NCBI GenBank assembly: GCA_937880095.1
Contig: CALFLK010000025.1
Location: forward strand, 169,823 to 233,822
Origin: an uncultured Faecalibacterium sp.
Lineage (GTDB): Bacteria; Bacillota; Clostridia; Oscillospirales; Ruminococcaceae
Reading direction: 5' to 3'
DNA: 64,000 nucleotides
Shown in pieces: positions 7,694 through 16,700 of the stretch. The notes beneath the pieces were generated by a model. It was not told the origin of the DNA and ran no database searches. It worked only from the letters and a program-made list of their open reading frames with translations. Both the position numbers and the translations under genes were made by a program. The first letter of the stretch is position 1, and each line of letters starts with the position of its first letter.

Positions 7694-8215
7694 TTAGAGT
7701 TTCTGAATGGGTTTGCCTGTCTTTTCTTGGATCAGCGTGCGGAACTCGTCCAGTGTACCGCCGGTCATGCTGGCTTTTGTATATATCTGACCATGGTTCT
7801 TTGAATAAAGGAACACAAAGTAGTTGCTGGTTTCTGCAACCAGTAAAACATTCTCGTAATTCCACTCGGTAGTTCCTACTTCGCATACCGTGGTAAAGCT
7901 GTTTTCCTCAAAGACTGCCGTATTATTCTCTGTACCGGGCATCAGACGTTTGCGGGCGATGTATCCGTTGAGCCTATCCTCAAACAGCAGGGTTGCAGTC
8001 AATACCACAGCCACCACCAAATTCAGAAATGTAATCGTGTTCCAAACAAAGATTTTATCCCCAAGCGGGACAACTACAATCACTGCCAGCACAATGATGG
8101 CAACCGCAAAGATATGTGAAATACGGCTGTGCTTTTTCCGAAGCGTCTTGCGCATCGTGCGTGCCAGCGCAGTCATGGCTTTTGTATCATATTCGCTTTG
8201 AAACGTAAATTCCAT
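7694..8215 (-). CDS. YcxB-like domain membrane protein
   Basis: The 173-residue protein starts at the ATG 8213-8215 after AAAGGAGG. Two adjacent membrane helices lie near residues 33-80 (IFAVAIIVLAVIVVVPLG and ITFLNLVVAVVLTATLLF). The C-terminal half has the YcxB-like pattern: an F-EE-SFTTVCEVGTTEWNYENV strand set, YFVFLYSKNHGQIYTKASM, then a G-LDEFR-LI ending. The family is uncharacterised but often linked to membrane regulatory units. It lies 14 bp downstream of the VTC-domain gene in the same operon. Confidence 0.75.
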   Translation of the reverse strand: MEFTFQSEYDTKAMTALARTMRKTLRKKHSRISHIFAVAIIVLAVIVVVPLGDKIFVWNTITFLNLVVAVVLTATLLFEDRLNGYIARKRLMPGTENNTAVFEENSFTTVCEVGTTEWNYENVLLVAETSNYFVFLYSKNHGQIYTKASMTGGTLDEFRTLIQEKTGKPIQKL

Positions 8216-8229
8216 AAGATACCTCCTTT

Positions 8230-8922
8230 TCAAATCGACATCTTACCTTGATACAATTTTTGAATTCCTTGGCAGTATTTGCTGTGTCGTCCCAGCACCA
8301 CACCGATTTCTTCCAGATTTTTCGTCAGCCAAGCCGGGGGAGCTGTCCGATATTTTAGCTCCAGCACAATCGGGCTGTCTGGGTCCGGTGTAAGCGTTTG
8401 TTCCGGATGCCAAAAGGCTTCTGGCGCACCATAAGCAATGTCCCAGTCCAGCGTCAGGCGGAAATCATCCTCCGGCAGGTAAAACACATCTCGCCAGTAA
8501 TTTACCGACAGCGCAGGGCGGTAATCATCCCGCTGCAAAATCTTTGCCAACCGAGGACCGTAGGGGACTGTTTGTTCCAGATGGGTATAGTCGCCCTCCG
8601 CCACTTCGTGCGCCTGCGCCGGGGTGAGCAGACTGTCACGCTTGCCAGAAAGACCATTCTTTTTATACTTTTCCTCCAGCCGATAAAAGGCTTCGTCGGT
8701 GTCGTAGGTGCGCAAGCGCATTTTATGGCGTGCCAAATCGCCGTGCATGGCAGCATGATAATCCTTGCCTTTCCAGGTATCAAAGTACAGGCTCCTGACC
8801 AGGTAAATACCATCCGTAGTGTGCGGATCACACAGCAGGGTACGCCGTCCCAGCTCCCGCAGCTGGCGGTATTGTTCCGGTGTGACTGGGTATTTTTCTT
8901 CATGGCGCAGCATCTGACTCAT
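8230..8922 (-). CDS. VTC-domain protein (polyphosphate polymerase type)
   Basis: From the ATG at 8922 (after AGAGGG) the product has 230 residues. It starts LRHEEKYPVTPEQYRQLRE and carries the alternating basic/acidic strand motifs of the VTC tunnel fold: LVRSLYFDT, MRLRTYD, FYRLEEKYKKNGLSGKR, RPALSVNYWRDVFY, LTLDWDI and IVLELKYRT. Yeast Vtc4 of this family makes polyphosphate from ATP inside a basic tunnel. Bacterial members usually neighbour a DUF4956 membrane protein; here the partner is a YcxB-like membrane protein. An extended -10 (TGC-TATACT) lies just upstream. The polymerase role is inferred. Confidence 0.85.
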   Translation of the reverse strand: MSQMLRHEEKYPVTPEQYRQLRELGRRTLLCDPHTTDGIYLVRSLYFDTWKGKDYHAAMHGDLARHKMRLRTYDTDEAFYRLEEKYKKNGLSGKRDSLLTPAQAHEVAEGDYTHLEQTVPYGPRLAKILQRDDYRPALSVNYWRDVFYLPEDDFRLTLDWDIAYGAPEAFWHPEQTLTPDPDSPIVLELKYRTAPPAWLTKNLEEIGVVLGRHSKYCQGIQKLYQGKMSI

Positions 8923-9152
8923 GCAGCATCCCTCTTTTCTGAAATTCAAGTTTAGTATAGCACAGCAAAAGTTCCGTTTTCATCAGAAACACGTCGGTTT
9001 TCACGAAATTCTCGCACGTCAAGTGATGGTACATAAAACTCTGTGGGAAACGATCTGCTGTTTTCTATCGGTAAGCAAAAACACCCACGCACAAGTACCC
9101 ATTCGGAACTGCGACTGTCCATCCGAACCGCAAAAAGCTGTTTTCCTATGCA

Positions 9153-9185
9153 AAAAGCCCGGTGCAAAAACTGCACCGGGCTTTT
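9153..9185 (-). terminator. Terminator of the gyrBA operon
   Basis: Perfect 14-bp arms AAAAGCCCGGTGCA (9153-9166) and TGCACCGGGCTTTT (9172-9185), 36 bp beyond the gyrA stop on the minus strand. Nothing else was found in 8923-9220; a 74-codon minus-strand frame there lacks a ribosome site and any family motif. Confidence 0.93.
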
Positions 9186-9220
9186 GTTATTTGCTTAAAT
9201 CCAGCTGTTTTGGCTTATTC

Positions 9221-11785
9221 TTAGTCCTCAGCAGGAGCTTCGCTGTTGGTTTCTGCTGCTTCTTCTGCGTTCAGTGCAGCCAGCTCTTCCTCGGACAGCT
9301 CCGGCTCTGCTTCGTCTTCTTCCGGCTTGGACACTTCTGCATCATCCACAGGTGCCGTGCGTGCCAGCACAGCAACCTTATCGCCGTCATCCACACGCAT
9401 CACGCGAACACCGCTGCCATAACGGCTCTGTACCGGAATATCCGCTGCGTGCATACGAATCAGGATGCCTTCCTGACTAATCAGGATGATGTCATCTGTC
9501 TCGTCCAGAATCTTAACGCCGGCAACCATGTCACGCTCCTTGTCGTAGTTGCGGACACCCTTACCACCACGGCCGGTGATGCGGTAATCCTCGATACGAC
9601 TGCGACGACCCTTACCGCCTTCGGTAACGGTAAAGATGGTTGCATCCGGGCGGCAGATGGATACGCCGATGACTTCATCGCCTTCTGCCAACTTGATGGC
9701 ACGCACACCGTGACCGTTACGGCCCATAGCGCGTGCATCGCTTTCCTTAAAGCGGATTGCCTGACCAAAGCGGGTGCAGACAATCAGGTAATCTTCGCCG
9801 GTGGTCAGGCGGGTCCATGCCAGCTGATCGCCCTCATTCAGTGCGATGGCGTTCAGACCGGACTTGCGGATGTTGGCGTACTGGCTCAGCGGGGTACGCT
9901 TGATCAGACCCTTGCGGGTGACCATCGTCACGAAGCCTTCCTTCTCCTCATCCTTGGTGCAGATCATGTTGGTGACCTTTTCACCCTCCTGCATCTGCAG
10001 CAGGTTCACGATGTTCATGCCCTTGCTGGTGCGGCTGCCCTCGGTGATCTGATAGCCCTTCAGGCGGAAGATACGGCCCAGATTGGTCACAAACAGGATA
10101 TAATCATGGGTCGAACCTACGTTCAGTTCTTCCACGAAGTCCTCTTCCTTATGGGTCAGACCTGCTACGCCACGACCGCCGCGATGCTGTGCCTGATAGG
10201 TTGCTTCGGGGGTGCGCTTGATGTAGCCTGCGTGGGTCAGGGTGTACACACACTGCTCCTCGGGGATCAGGTCCTCAATATCCACTTCGCCGGAAACTGC
10301 CATGATTTCAGTGCGGCGCTCGTCACCGAAGCGACGCTTCATCTCCAGCAGCTCTTCCTTGACGATTTCCATGATGCGGCTCTCGTGTGCCAGGGTATCC
10401 TTCCAGTCTGCGATCTTTTCACGCAGCTCGGACAGCTCGTTCTCGATCTTCAGGATTTCCAGACCAGCCAGACGGCCCAACTGCAGCTTTACGATTGCAT
10501 CTGCCTGCGGATCATCAAAGCCGAACTTCTCAATGATAGCAGCCTTTGCTTCTGCCATGCCGCCCTTGCAGGAACGGATGGTCGCAATCAGCTCGTCCAC
10601 AATGTCGGTAGCCTTCTTCAAGCCTTCCAGAATGTGGGCACGATCTTCTGCCTTCTTCAGATCATATTCGGTACGACGGCGCACGATCTCGCCCTGGAAC
10701 TCCACATACTTCTGGAGCATCTGCTTCAGGGTCATGACCTTGGGGGTCTTTTTATCCAGCGCAATCATAATAACGCCGATGGTGTCCTGCAGCTGGGTGT
10801 AACGGTACAGCTGGTTCAGAACGACCTGTGCATTGGCATCCTTCTTGACCTCGATGACGATACGCATACCCTTGCGGTTGGTTTCGTCGTTCAGGTCGCT
10901 GATGCCTTCGATGCGCTTTTCCTTGACCAGGTCAGCGATGTGCTCAATCAGGCGAGCCTTGTTGACCATGTAGGGAATCTCGGTAATGATAATCTGCGAA
11001 CGGCCGTTCTTTTTCTCCTCGATGGTAGCGCGACCACGCAGGGTGATCTTGCCACGACCGGTAGCGTATGCTGCACGGATACCGCTGCGACCCATGATAA
11101 TGCCGGCAGTGGGGAAGTCGGGTCCCTTGATGTGCTCCATCAGACCGGGCAGGTCGATTTCCGGGTTGTCGATCAAAGCCACACAGCCGTCTACCACCTC
11201 GCACAGGTTGTGGGGCGGGATGTTGGTTGCCATACCGACAGCGATACCCTGACTGCCGTTGCACAGCAGGTTGGGGAAACGGCAGGGCAGAACGCTGGGC
11301 TCCTTCTTGGTTTCGTCAAAGTTGGGGTCCCAGTCGATGGTGTCCTTTTCGATATCGGTCAGCATTTCGACTGCCATCTTGCTCATACGAGCTTCGGTGT
11401 ATCGATAAGCAGCGGCCGGGTCACCGTCCACGCTACCGAAGTTACCTTGGCCGTCAACCAGCGGGTAACGCAGGCTGAAGTCCTGTGCCAGACGAACCAT
11501 TGCATCGTAGACCGAAGCGTCGCCGTGGGGGTGGTAAGAACCCAGCACCGCACCGACCGTATCGGCGGACTTGCGGTAAGGATGGCTGGGATCGTTGCCA
11601 CGCTCATGCATGGTATACAGAATACGTCGGTGTACCGGCTTCAGACCATCGCGCACATCGGGCAATGCGCGGGCCACGATAACAGACATAGAGTAATCCA
11701 GGAATGCAGCCTCGATTTCCTGCTTAACGTCACGGACGATTTTTTTCGTGCCCGTGCCGGGGATCATAACAACATTTTCTTCCAT
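9221..11785 (-). CDS. gyrA: DNA gyrase subunit A
   Basis: The 854-residue subunit cuts and rejoins DNA in the gyrase A2B2 complex. The active-site tyrosine is Y129 in AAAYRYTEARMSK. The quinolone region reads SYHPHGDASVYDAMVR, placing alanine (A90) where E. coli has Ser83 and keeping the acidic D94. The C-terminal wrapping domain has a GyrA-box, QHRGGRG, near residue 535 and ends in an acidic tail. It starts 22 bp after gyrB and is the last gene of the dnaA-side block. Length and motifs are normal for gyrase rather than topoisomerase IV. Confidence 0.97.
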   Translation of the reverse strand: MEENVVMIPGTGTKKIVRDVKQEIEAAFLDYSMSVIVARALPDVRDGLKPVHRRILYTMHERGNDPSHPYRKSADTVGAVLGSYHPHGDASVYDAMVRLAQDFSLRYPLVDGQGNFGSVDGDPAAAYRYTEARMSKMAVEMLTDIEKDTIDWDPNFDETKKEPSVLPCRFPNLLCNGSQGIAVGMATNIPPHNLCEVVDGCVALIDNPEIDLPGLMEHIKGPDFPTAGIIMGRSGIRAAYATGRGKITLRGRATIEEKKNGRSQIIITEIPYMVNKARLIEHIADLVKEKRIEGISDLNDETNRKGMRIVIEVKKDANAQVVLNQLYRYTQLQDTIGVIMIALDKKTPKVMTLKQMLQKYVEFQGEIVRRRTEYDLKKAEDRAHILEGLKKATDIVDELIATIRSCKGGMAEAKAAIIEKFGFDDPQADAIVKLQLGRLAGLEILKIENELSELREKIADWKDTLAHESRIMEIVKEELLEMKRRFGDERRTEIMAVSGEVDIEDLIPEEQCVYTLTHAGYIKRTPEATYQAQHRGGRGVAGLTHKEEDFVEELNVGSTHDYILFVTNLGRIFRLKGYQITEGSRTSKGMNIVNLLQMQEGEKVTNMICTKDEEKEGFVTMVTRKGLIKRTPLSQYANIRKSGLNAIALNEGDQLAWTRLTTGEDYLIVCTRFGQAIRFKESDARAMGRNGHGVRAIKLAEGDEVIGVSICRPDATIFTVTEGGKGRRSRIEDYRITGRGGKGVRNYDKERDMVAGVKILDETDDIILISQEGILIRMHAADIPVQSRYGSGVRVMRVDDGDKVAVLARTAPVDDAEVSKPEEDEAEPELSEEELAALNAEEAAETNSEAPAED

Positions 11786-11807
11786 TCTCTGCTCCTTGCT
11801 TCACGCA

Positions 11808-13802
11808 TTAAACGTCCAGGTTTGCATACTTGGCGTTGCGCTCAATGAACTGGCGGCGGGGTTCCACCTGGTCGCCCATCAAAATGGAGAAGGCCTCGTC
11901 TGCCTTTTCCGCGTCCTCTACGGTGATCTGCACGATCACGCGGTTGTCCGGGTTCATGGTGGTTTCCCACAGCTGCTCGGGGTTCATTTCACCAAGGCCC
12001 TTATAGCGGTTTACCTTTGCACCGGGCATCTCGGCAGACAGGATCTTCATTTCCTCGTCGTCGTAAGCATACTTGACGGTGTTGCCCTTCTGCAGTTTGA
12101 ACAGCGGGGGCTGCGCTACATACACATGACCGCCATCAATCAGCGGACGCATATAGCGGAAGAAGAAGGTTAGCATCAAGGTACAGATATGCGAGCCGTC
12201 CACGTCAGCATCGGCCATGATAAAGACTTTATCATAGCGCAGCTTTTGGATATCGAACTCTTCGCCAATGCCGCAGCCCAGTGCCTGCACAACGGGCATC
12301 AGCTTTTCGTTGCCGTAGATTTTATCGGCGCGTGCCTTTTCTACGTTCAGCATCTTACCCCACAGGGGCAGGATTGCCTGGATTGCACTGTCTCGGCCCA
12401 TCTTTGCGGAGCCGCCTGCAGAGTCACCCTCGACGATAAACAGTTCGGTACGGCTGGGGTCTTTTTCGCGGCAGTCTGCCAGCTTACCCGGCATACGGGT
12501 GCTTTCCAGTGCAGACTTGCGGCGCACCATTTCGCGGGCTTTCTTTGCTGCTTCACGAGCACGGGCAGCCTGCGTTGCCTTTTCAAAGATTGCCTTTGCA
12601 ACGGCGGGGTTCTCCTCGAAAAACTCCATCAGCTTGGTATAGGTCATGCTGCTGACCAGCGTGCGGATTTCGGTGTTGCCCAGCTTTGCCTTGGTCTGAC
12701 CTTCAAACTCTGCTTCCTGCAGCTTCACGCTGATAACGCAGGTCAAACCTTCGCGCACGTCCGCACCGGACAGGTTATCGTCCTTATCCTTCAGGATGTT
12801 GTGGCTGCGACCGTAATCGTTGAACACACGGGTCAAAGCAGACTTAAAGCCTTCCTCGTGGGTACCGCCGTCGGGCGTATTAACGTTATTTGCAAAGCTC
12901 AGCAGCAGCTCATTATAGCTGGAGTTGTACTGCAATGCGATTTCTGCTTCGCCGCGGTCGGTGGTGCCGTGCAGGTAAATGACATCCGGATGCAGCACAT
13001 CCAGTGCGCGCTTCTTATTCAGGAATGTAACGAAAGAACGGATACCGCCTTCGTAGCACATGGATTCCTGACGGTAGCAGGGCTCGCCCTCATTGCCGTC
13101 ATCATCAATGGGGGTGTACAGCTCACGCTCATCGGTCAGGGTGATGCGCACACCAGCGTTCAGGAAGCTCTCCTCACGCAGACGCTTTTCCAGCGTATCA
13201 AAATCGTAGTGGGTGGTTTCACGGAACATTTCCGGATCGGGCTTGAAACGAACCACCGTGCCGGTCTTTCCGTCTGCCACAGAACCGAGCTTTTCCAGCG
13301 GGCCCTGGGCATCACCACGGCAGAAACGCTGCTGATACTCGAAGCCGTCACGCTTGACGTTGACTTCCAGCCATTCGGAGCAGGCGTTAACAACCGAAGC
13401 ACCAACACCGTGCAGACCACCGGCTACCTTATAGCCGGAGTTCTCGCCGCCGAACTTACCGCCGGCGTGCAGGATGGTGTAAACAACCGTCACAGCAGGC
13501 AGACCGGTATCGGGCTGGGTATCCACGGGAATGCCACGGCCGTTATCCGAAACACGGATCACGTCGTCCTTCTCGATGGTAACTTCAATGTGGTCGCAGT
13601 AACCCGCCAAAGCCTCGTCGATGGCATTGTCTACGATCTCGTACACCAGGTGATGCAAGCCGCGCGGGCCGGTAGAACCAATGTACATACCGGGACGCTT
13701 GCGCACTGCTTCCAGGCCTTTCAGGACCTGGATTTCACTGCCGCCGTACTCGTGGTCGGTAGCGGTGCTCACCTCATTTTTCTGCATGATTTCTTCTGCC
13801 AT
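11808..13802 (-). CDS. gyrB: DNA gyrase subunit B
   Basis: The 664-residue ATPase subunit starts at the ATG 13800-13802, six bases after ACGGAGG; an in-frame ATG six codons upstream has poorer spacing. The GHKL ATPase domain is visible in the first 220 residues (EIVDNAIDEALAGYCD, VSDNGRGIPVD, GGLHGVGASVVNACS). The TOPRIM domain is marked by EGDSAGG at residues 458-464 and by DADVDGSHI. The IYGNEKLMPVVQALGCG segment and the C-terminal QFIERNAKYANLDV are typical of GyrB. It lies downstream of remB and upstream of gyrA. Confidence 0.97.
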   Translation of the reverse strand: MAEEIMQKNEVSTATDHEYGGSEIQVLKGLEAVRKRPGMYIGSTGPRGLHHLVYEIVDNAIDEALAGYCDHIEVTIEKDDVIRVSDNGRGIPVDTQPDTGLPAVTVVYTILHAGGKFGGENSGYKVAGGLHGVGASVVNACSEWLEVNVKRDGFEYQQRFCRGDAQGPLEKLGSVADGKTGTVVRFKPDPEMFRETTHYDFDTLEKRLREESFLNAGVRITLTDERELYTPIDDDGNEGEPCYRQESMCYEGGIRSFVTFLNKKRALDVLHPDVIYLHGTTDRGEAEIALQYNSSYNELLLSFANNVNTPDGGTHEEGFKSALTRVFNDYGRSHNILKDKDDNLSGADVREGLTCVISVKLQEAEFEGQTKAKLGNTEIRTLVSSMTYTKLMEFFEENPAVAKAIFEKATQAARAREAAKKAREMVRRKSALESTRMPGKLADCREKDPSRTELFIVEGDSAGGSAKMGRDSAIQAILPLWGKMLNVEKARADKIYGNEKLMPVVQALGCGIGEEFDIQKLRYDKVFIMADADVDGSHICTLMLTFFFRYMRPLIDGGHVYVAQPPLFKLQKGNTVKYAYDDEEMKILSAEMPGAKVNRYKGLGEMNPEQLWETTMNPDNRVIVQITVEDAEKADEAFSILMGDQVEPRRQFIERNAKYANLDV

Positions 13803-13901
13803 TCCGTACCTCCGTATCATTGCTCCTCATCAAAAGGAGCGGGAAATGAATCCTCGTAGTTACTTATCAGTTACTTGATTATATCTTGCAATTCTCCGCT
13901 G

Positions 13902-14150
13902 TCAAACGGTGATGCGCCGTTCCATCGCAGCAGGAGAAAGGTCGGACAAATAAACGGTATCCACCATTACGCCGGTGGTCAGCACATAGCTTTTCGGGAT
14001 ATCGTCAGAAAGGGCAACCACTGCGCCTTCTTTCTGGGAGCGGTTCAGAAATTCCTGACCTCGCTTGGAAACTGTGGTGGTTTCCATATCGAACACGCCT
14101 ACCACATCCCTGGTATTGATGACATAATCCTGTCCCAAATGCAGATACAT
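13902..14150 (-). CDS. remB: RemB/DUF370 family protein
   Basis: From the ATG at 14150 (after AAAGGGACC) this 82-residue protein begins MYLHLGQDYVINTRDVVGVF and continues with DMETTTVSKRGQEFLNRSQK, the DUF370 pattern. In Bacillus the relatives RemA and RemB (YaaB) form DNA-binding ring assemblies that control biofilm-matrix genes. The position between recF and gyrB is exactly that of yaaB/remB in Bacillus, which supports the name. A role in matrix control here is inferred from the family only. Confidence 0.88.
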   Translation of the reverse strand: MYLHLGQDYVINTRDVVGVFDMETTTVSKRGQEFLNRSQKEGAVVALSDDIPKSYVLTTGVMVDTVYLSDLSPAAMERRITV

Positions 14151-14194
14151 AATAGGTCCCTTTCTTTTTTGATCTAGGCTTTTGCCGACAAGAA

Positions 14195-15289
14195 TCAATC
14201 TCTGACTTTTGTCAGTACACCGCCATCCATGCGGTAAATAACACCATCTGTCTTTAAGAAATCTGCGTCATCGCAGCTGGTCACAAAAGTCTGCTTTTCC
14301 TCCATGCGGGTAAGCAGGTATGCCTTGCGGCTTTCGTCCAGCTCACTCAGCACATCGTCCAGCAGCATGACCGGCCATTGACCAGTAATTTCCTTTACGC
14401 AGGCAGCTTCTGCCAATTTCAAACTCAGCACTGCGCTGCGCTGCTGCCCTTGGCTGGCGTAAACTTTTGCGCTGTGCCCATCCAACGAGATTGCAAAATC
14501 CTCTCGGTGGGGGCCGTACAAACTCATACCCGCATGAATCTCCTCGCCCCGGTGTTGATGTAACGTATCCAGTAACTTGCCCGACTCGAATATCGGCTCA
14601 TAAGCAAGCGACAGGGTTTCTGCCCCATGGGAAAGCCGCGCATAATTTTCTACGGCAAAGGGGCTTAGTAACTCCAGATAGGCAAGGCGTCTGTGCTGGA
14701 TTTCCTCGCCCCGCGCTGCAATCTCACAGTTCAGGGCTTCCAGAATATCCGCCGCACCGGTGGTGATTTCATATTTTTTTAAGAGGGCATTTTTCTGGGT
14801 CATCGCCCGGGTATAGCGGCGATATACTGCCAGATAACCGGGATACATCTGACACAATGCGGCATCCAGAAATTTGCGCCGGCCGTCAGGGCTGCCTTTC
14901 ACCAAGCTCAAATGTCCCGGATCAAACACGACAGCAGGGAAGCTGCCAGCAATACTGGCAGCACGTCCCCGATCCACATCGTTCACTCTTGCGCGGCGAC
15001 CGGGCTTTTCGCTGCCCGGTGGACCGACGGTGATGCGCACGCTGCTTTCGACCCCATCATCCCGTTGGGTGACAGCATCCAAAGCAGCAAAAGGCGCGCC
15101 CCGTTTGATGAGTTCGGCATCTTTTCCGCCGCGGAAACTCTTGCCGCCCGTCAGCAGCCAGACCGCTTCCAACAGGTTAGTTTTGCCTTGTCCGTTGTTG
15201 CCGCAGATGACGGTCAGCTCCCGGCCGGGGATCAAATTTGCCTGTTCGATGTTGCGATACTGTACTGCCTGCAAAGACAAAAGCCGCAT
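14195..15289 (-). CDS. recF: DNA replication and repair protein RecF
   Basis: The 364-residue SMC-like ATPase has Walker A GNNGQGKT at residues 30-37, a signature region near YASQGQQRSAVLSLKLAEA and Walker B VMLLDDVLSELDESR. RecF loads RecA at single-strand gaps with RecO and RecR. It begins with MRLLSLQAVQYRNIEQANLI, a typical RecF N-terminus. The ATG is 3 bp after the stop of the S4-domain gene, so the two are coupled, as in most Firmicutes origins. Confidence 0.96.
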   Translation of the reverse strand: MRLLSLQAVQYRNIEQANLIPGRELTVICGNNGQGKTNLLEAVWLLTGGKSFRGGKDAELIKRGAPFAALDAVTQRDDGVESSVRITVGPPGSEKPGRRARVNDVDRGRAASIAGSFPAVVFDPGHLSLVKGSPDGRRKFLDAALCQMYPGYLAVYRRYTRAMTQKNALLKKYEITTGAADILEALNCEIAARGEEIQHRRLAYLELLSPFAVENYARLSHGAETLSLAYEPIFESGKLLDTLHQHRGEEIHAGMSLYGPHREDFAISLDGHSAKVYASQGQQRSAVLSLKLAEAACVKEITGQWPVMLLDDVLSELDESRKAYLLTRMEEKQTFVTSCDDADFLKTDGVIYRMDGGVLTKVRD

Positions 15290-15292
15290 CGC

Positions 15293-15508
15293 TTACTGCC
15301 CCGCACGCACGGTGACTGACTGGCCATCCAGCTCAACCACATCACCGGGTACACACTTTTTGCCGCGCATGGTGCAAACCTCGCCATTCAAGGTTACTGC
15401 GCCAGCCTGCACAGCCTCTTTTGCTTCACCACCGGTTTCGCAGATGCCGGCAAATTTCAGCAGTGCGTCCAGCTTGATAAAAGGCGTATGGATCTGAATA
15501 TATTCCAT
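15293..15508 (-). CDS. S4-domain RNA-binding protein (YaaA/RlbA type)
   Basis: This 71-residue protein is essentially a single S4 fold: ITLPFIKLD-type start (HTPFIKLDALLKFAGICETG), then GGEAKEAVQAGAVTLNGEV, then RGKKCVPGDVVELDG. It is the small protein always encoded between dnaN and recF in Firmicutes (B. subtilis YaaA). S4 domains bind structured RNA, so a role in ribosome biogenesis is likely, but the target is unknown. Confidence 0.9.
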   Translation of the reverse strand: MEYIQIHTPFIKLDALLKFAGICETGGEAKEAVQAGAVTLNGEVCTMRGKKCVPGDVVELDGQSVTVRAGQ

Positions 15509-15590
15509 AATGTTTCCATTCCTTTTTGTATAGTATATTAAGATTCTACAAATCGCAATCCATTAAATTTCGTTGTTGCGTCATTTTTGT

Positions 15591-16700
15591 TTAGTCGTTC
15601 TTGAAGCGCACCGGCAGCACCAGATAGATGAAATCTTCGCCTTCCACCGGCAATACCTTGACCGGGCTCAGCGGGCCGCTGATGGCAAAGCGAACTTTGT
15701 CGGTATCTGCATAGCGCAGGGCGTCCAGCAGGTAACGGTTATTGAAACCGATCTCAACTGATTCGCCTTCGGTCTTGGCATCGAACTCGTCCACCACACG
15801 ACCCAGATTGGTCTGGCAGCGCACGGTAACGTGTCCGTCTTCGAACAACACACGCAGCGGATTCTTCAGGCGCTCGGTGATGATCAGAGAAGCGCGCTCG
15901 ATGGTATCGATGAACTCCTTGCAGTCCACAACAACCTCAGTGCGGCTGCCGGAAGGAATGACATTGCGATAGTTCAAGAACTCGCCTTCGATCAGGCGGC
16001 TCAGAATGGTGTAACCATTGGTCTTGAACACCACATAGCGACGGTTCGCAAACAGATAAACGTCTTCGTTTTCATCATCGGGCAGCAGACGGTTCACTTC
16101 GTTCATGGTCTTTGCCGGAATGATGATGCGGATTTCTTTGGTTGCCATGACCGGGCGTTCCACGATTGCCAAGCGGTAGCCGTCCAGCGCAACAACCGTC
16201 AGTTTATCCGGCTCGATTTCGAACAGCTCACCGGTATGTGCCGGTTTTTTATCATCCTGGCTGACTGCGTACAAGGTATGACCGATAATTTCTTTCAGCA
16301 TACCGGCTTTCATAATCAGGGTATGTTCCTCGGCAACTGCTGTGGGCAGATCCGGGAAGTCACTTGCAGACATACTCTGAATTTCAAATTCCGCAACACC
16401 GCCGCGGATCAGCGTTTTGCCGTTTTCCTCGACAGCGATGGTGACGTCACCTGCCGGCATACGGTGGATCATGTCACTAAGTAACTTGGCGTTTAGTACG
16501 ATTTCACCTGTTTCTCGGACATTGGCTTCGATGGTTTTCGTAATACCCATTTCCAGATCGTAACCGGTCAGGGTCAGCTGGAAGCCATTTGCCTGCAGCA
16601 GGATGCCTTCCAGCACGGGAATTGACGAACGCGCAGTGACGGCCTTGGATACACCATCGATTGCATTACTCAGAGTAGATTTATCACAGACAATATTCAC
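15591..16700 (-). CDS. dnaN: DNA polymerase III sliding clamp (beta subunit)
   Basis: The 369-residue protein starts at GTG 16698-16700, eight bases after AAAGGAG. It begins NIVCDKSTLSNAIDGVSKAV and contains the repeated clamp segments, for example NAKLLSDMIHRMPAGDVTIA and FNNRYLLDALRYADTDKVR. It ends in GEDFIYLVLPVR, the conserved C-terminal hydrophobic-pocket strand that binds polymerase and partner peptides. Two clamps form a ring around DNA. It lies immediately left of the predicted origin-unwinding site, transcribed away from it. Confidence 0.97.
   Translation of the reverse strand: MNIVCDKSTLSNAIDGVSKAVTARSSIPVLEGILLQANGFQLTLTGYDLEMGITKTIEANVRETGEIVLNAKLLSDMIHRMPAGDVTIAVEENGKTLIRGGVAEFEIQSMSASDFPDLPTAVAEEHTLIMKAGMLKEIIGHTLYAVSQDDKKPAHTGELFEIEPDKLTVVALDGYRLAIVERPVMATKEIRIIIPAKTMNEVNRLLPDDENEDVYLFANRRYVVFKTNGYTILSRLIEGEFLNYRNVIPSGSRTEVVVDCKEFIDTIERASLIITERLKNPLRVLFEDGHVTVRCQTNLGRVVDEFDAKTEGESVEIGFNNRYLLDALRYADTDKVRFAISGPLSPVKVLPVEGEDFIYLVLPVRFKND

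Noticed and set aside
8921..11848. A 975-codon open frame opposite gyrA
   Set aside because: Complete overlap with the well-supported gyrA gene; its composition is explained by the reverse complement of biased codons.
12189..13859. A 556-codon open frame opposite gyrB
   Set aside because: A shadow of gyrB without domain similarity.
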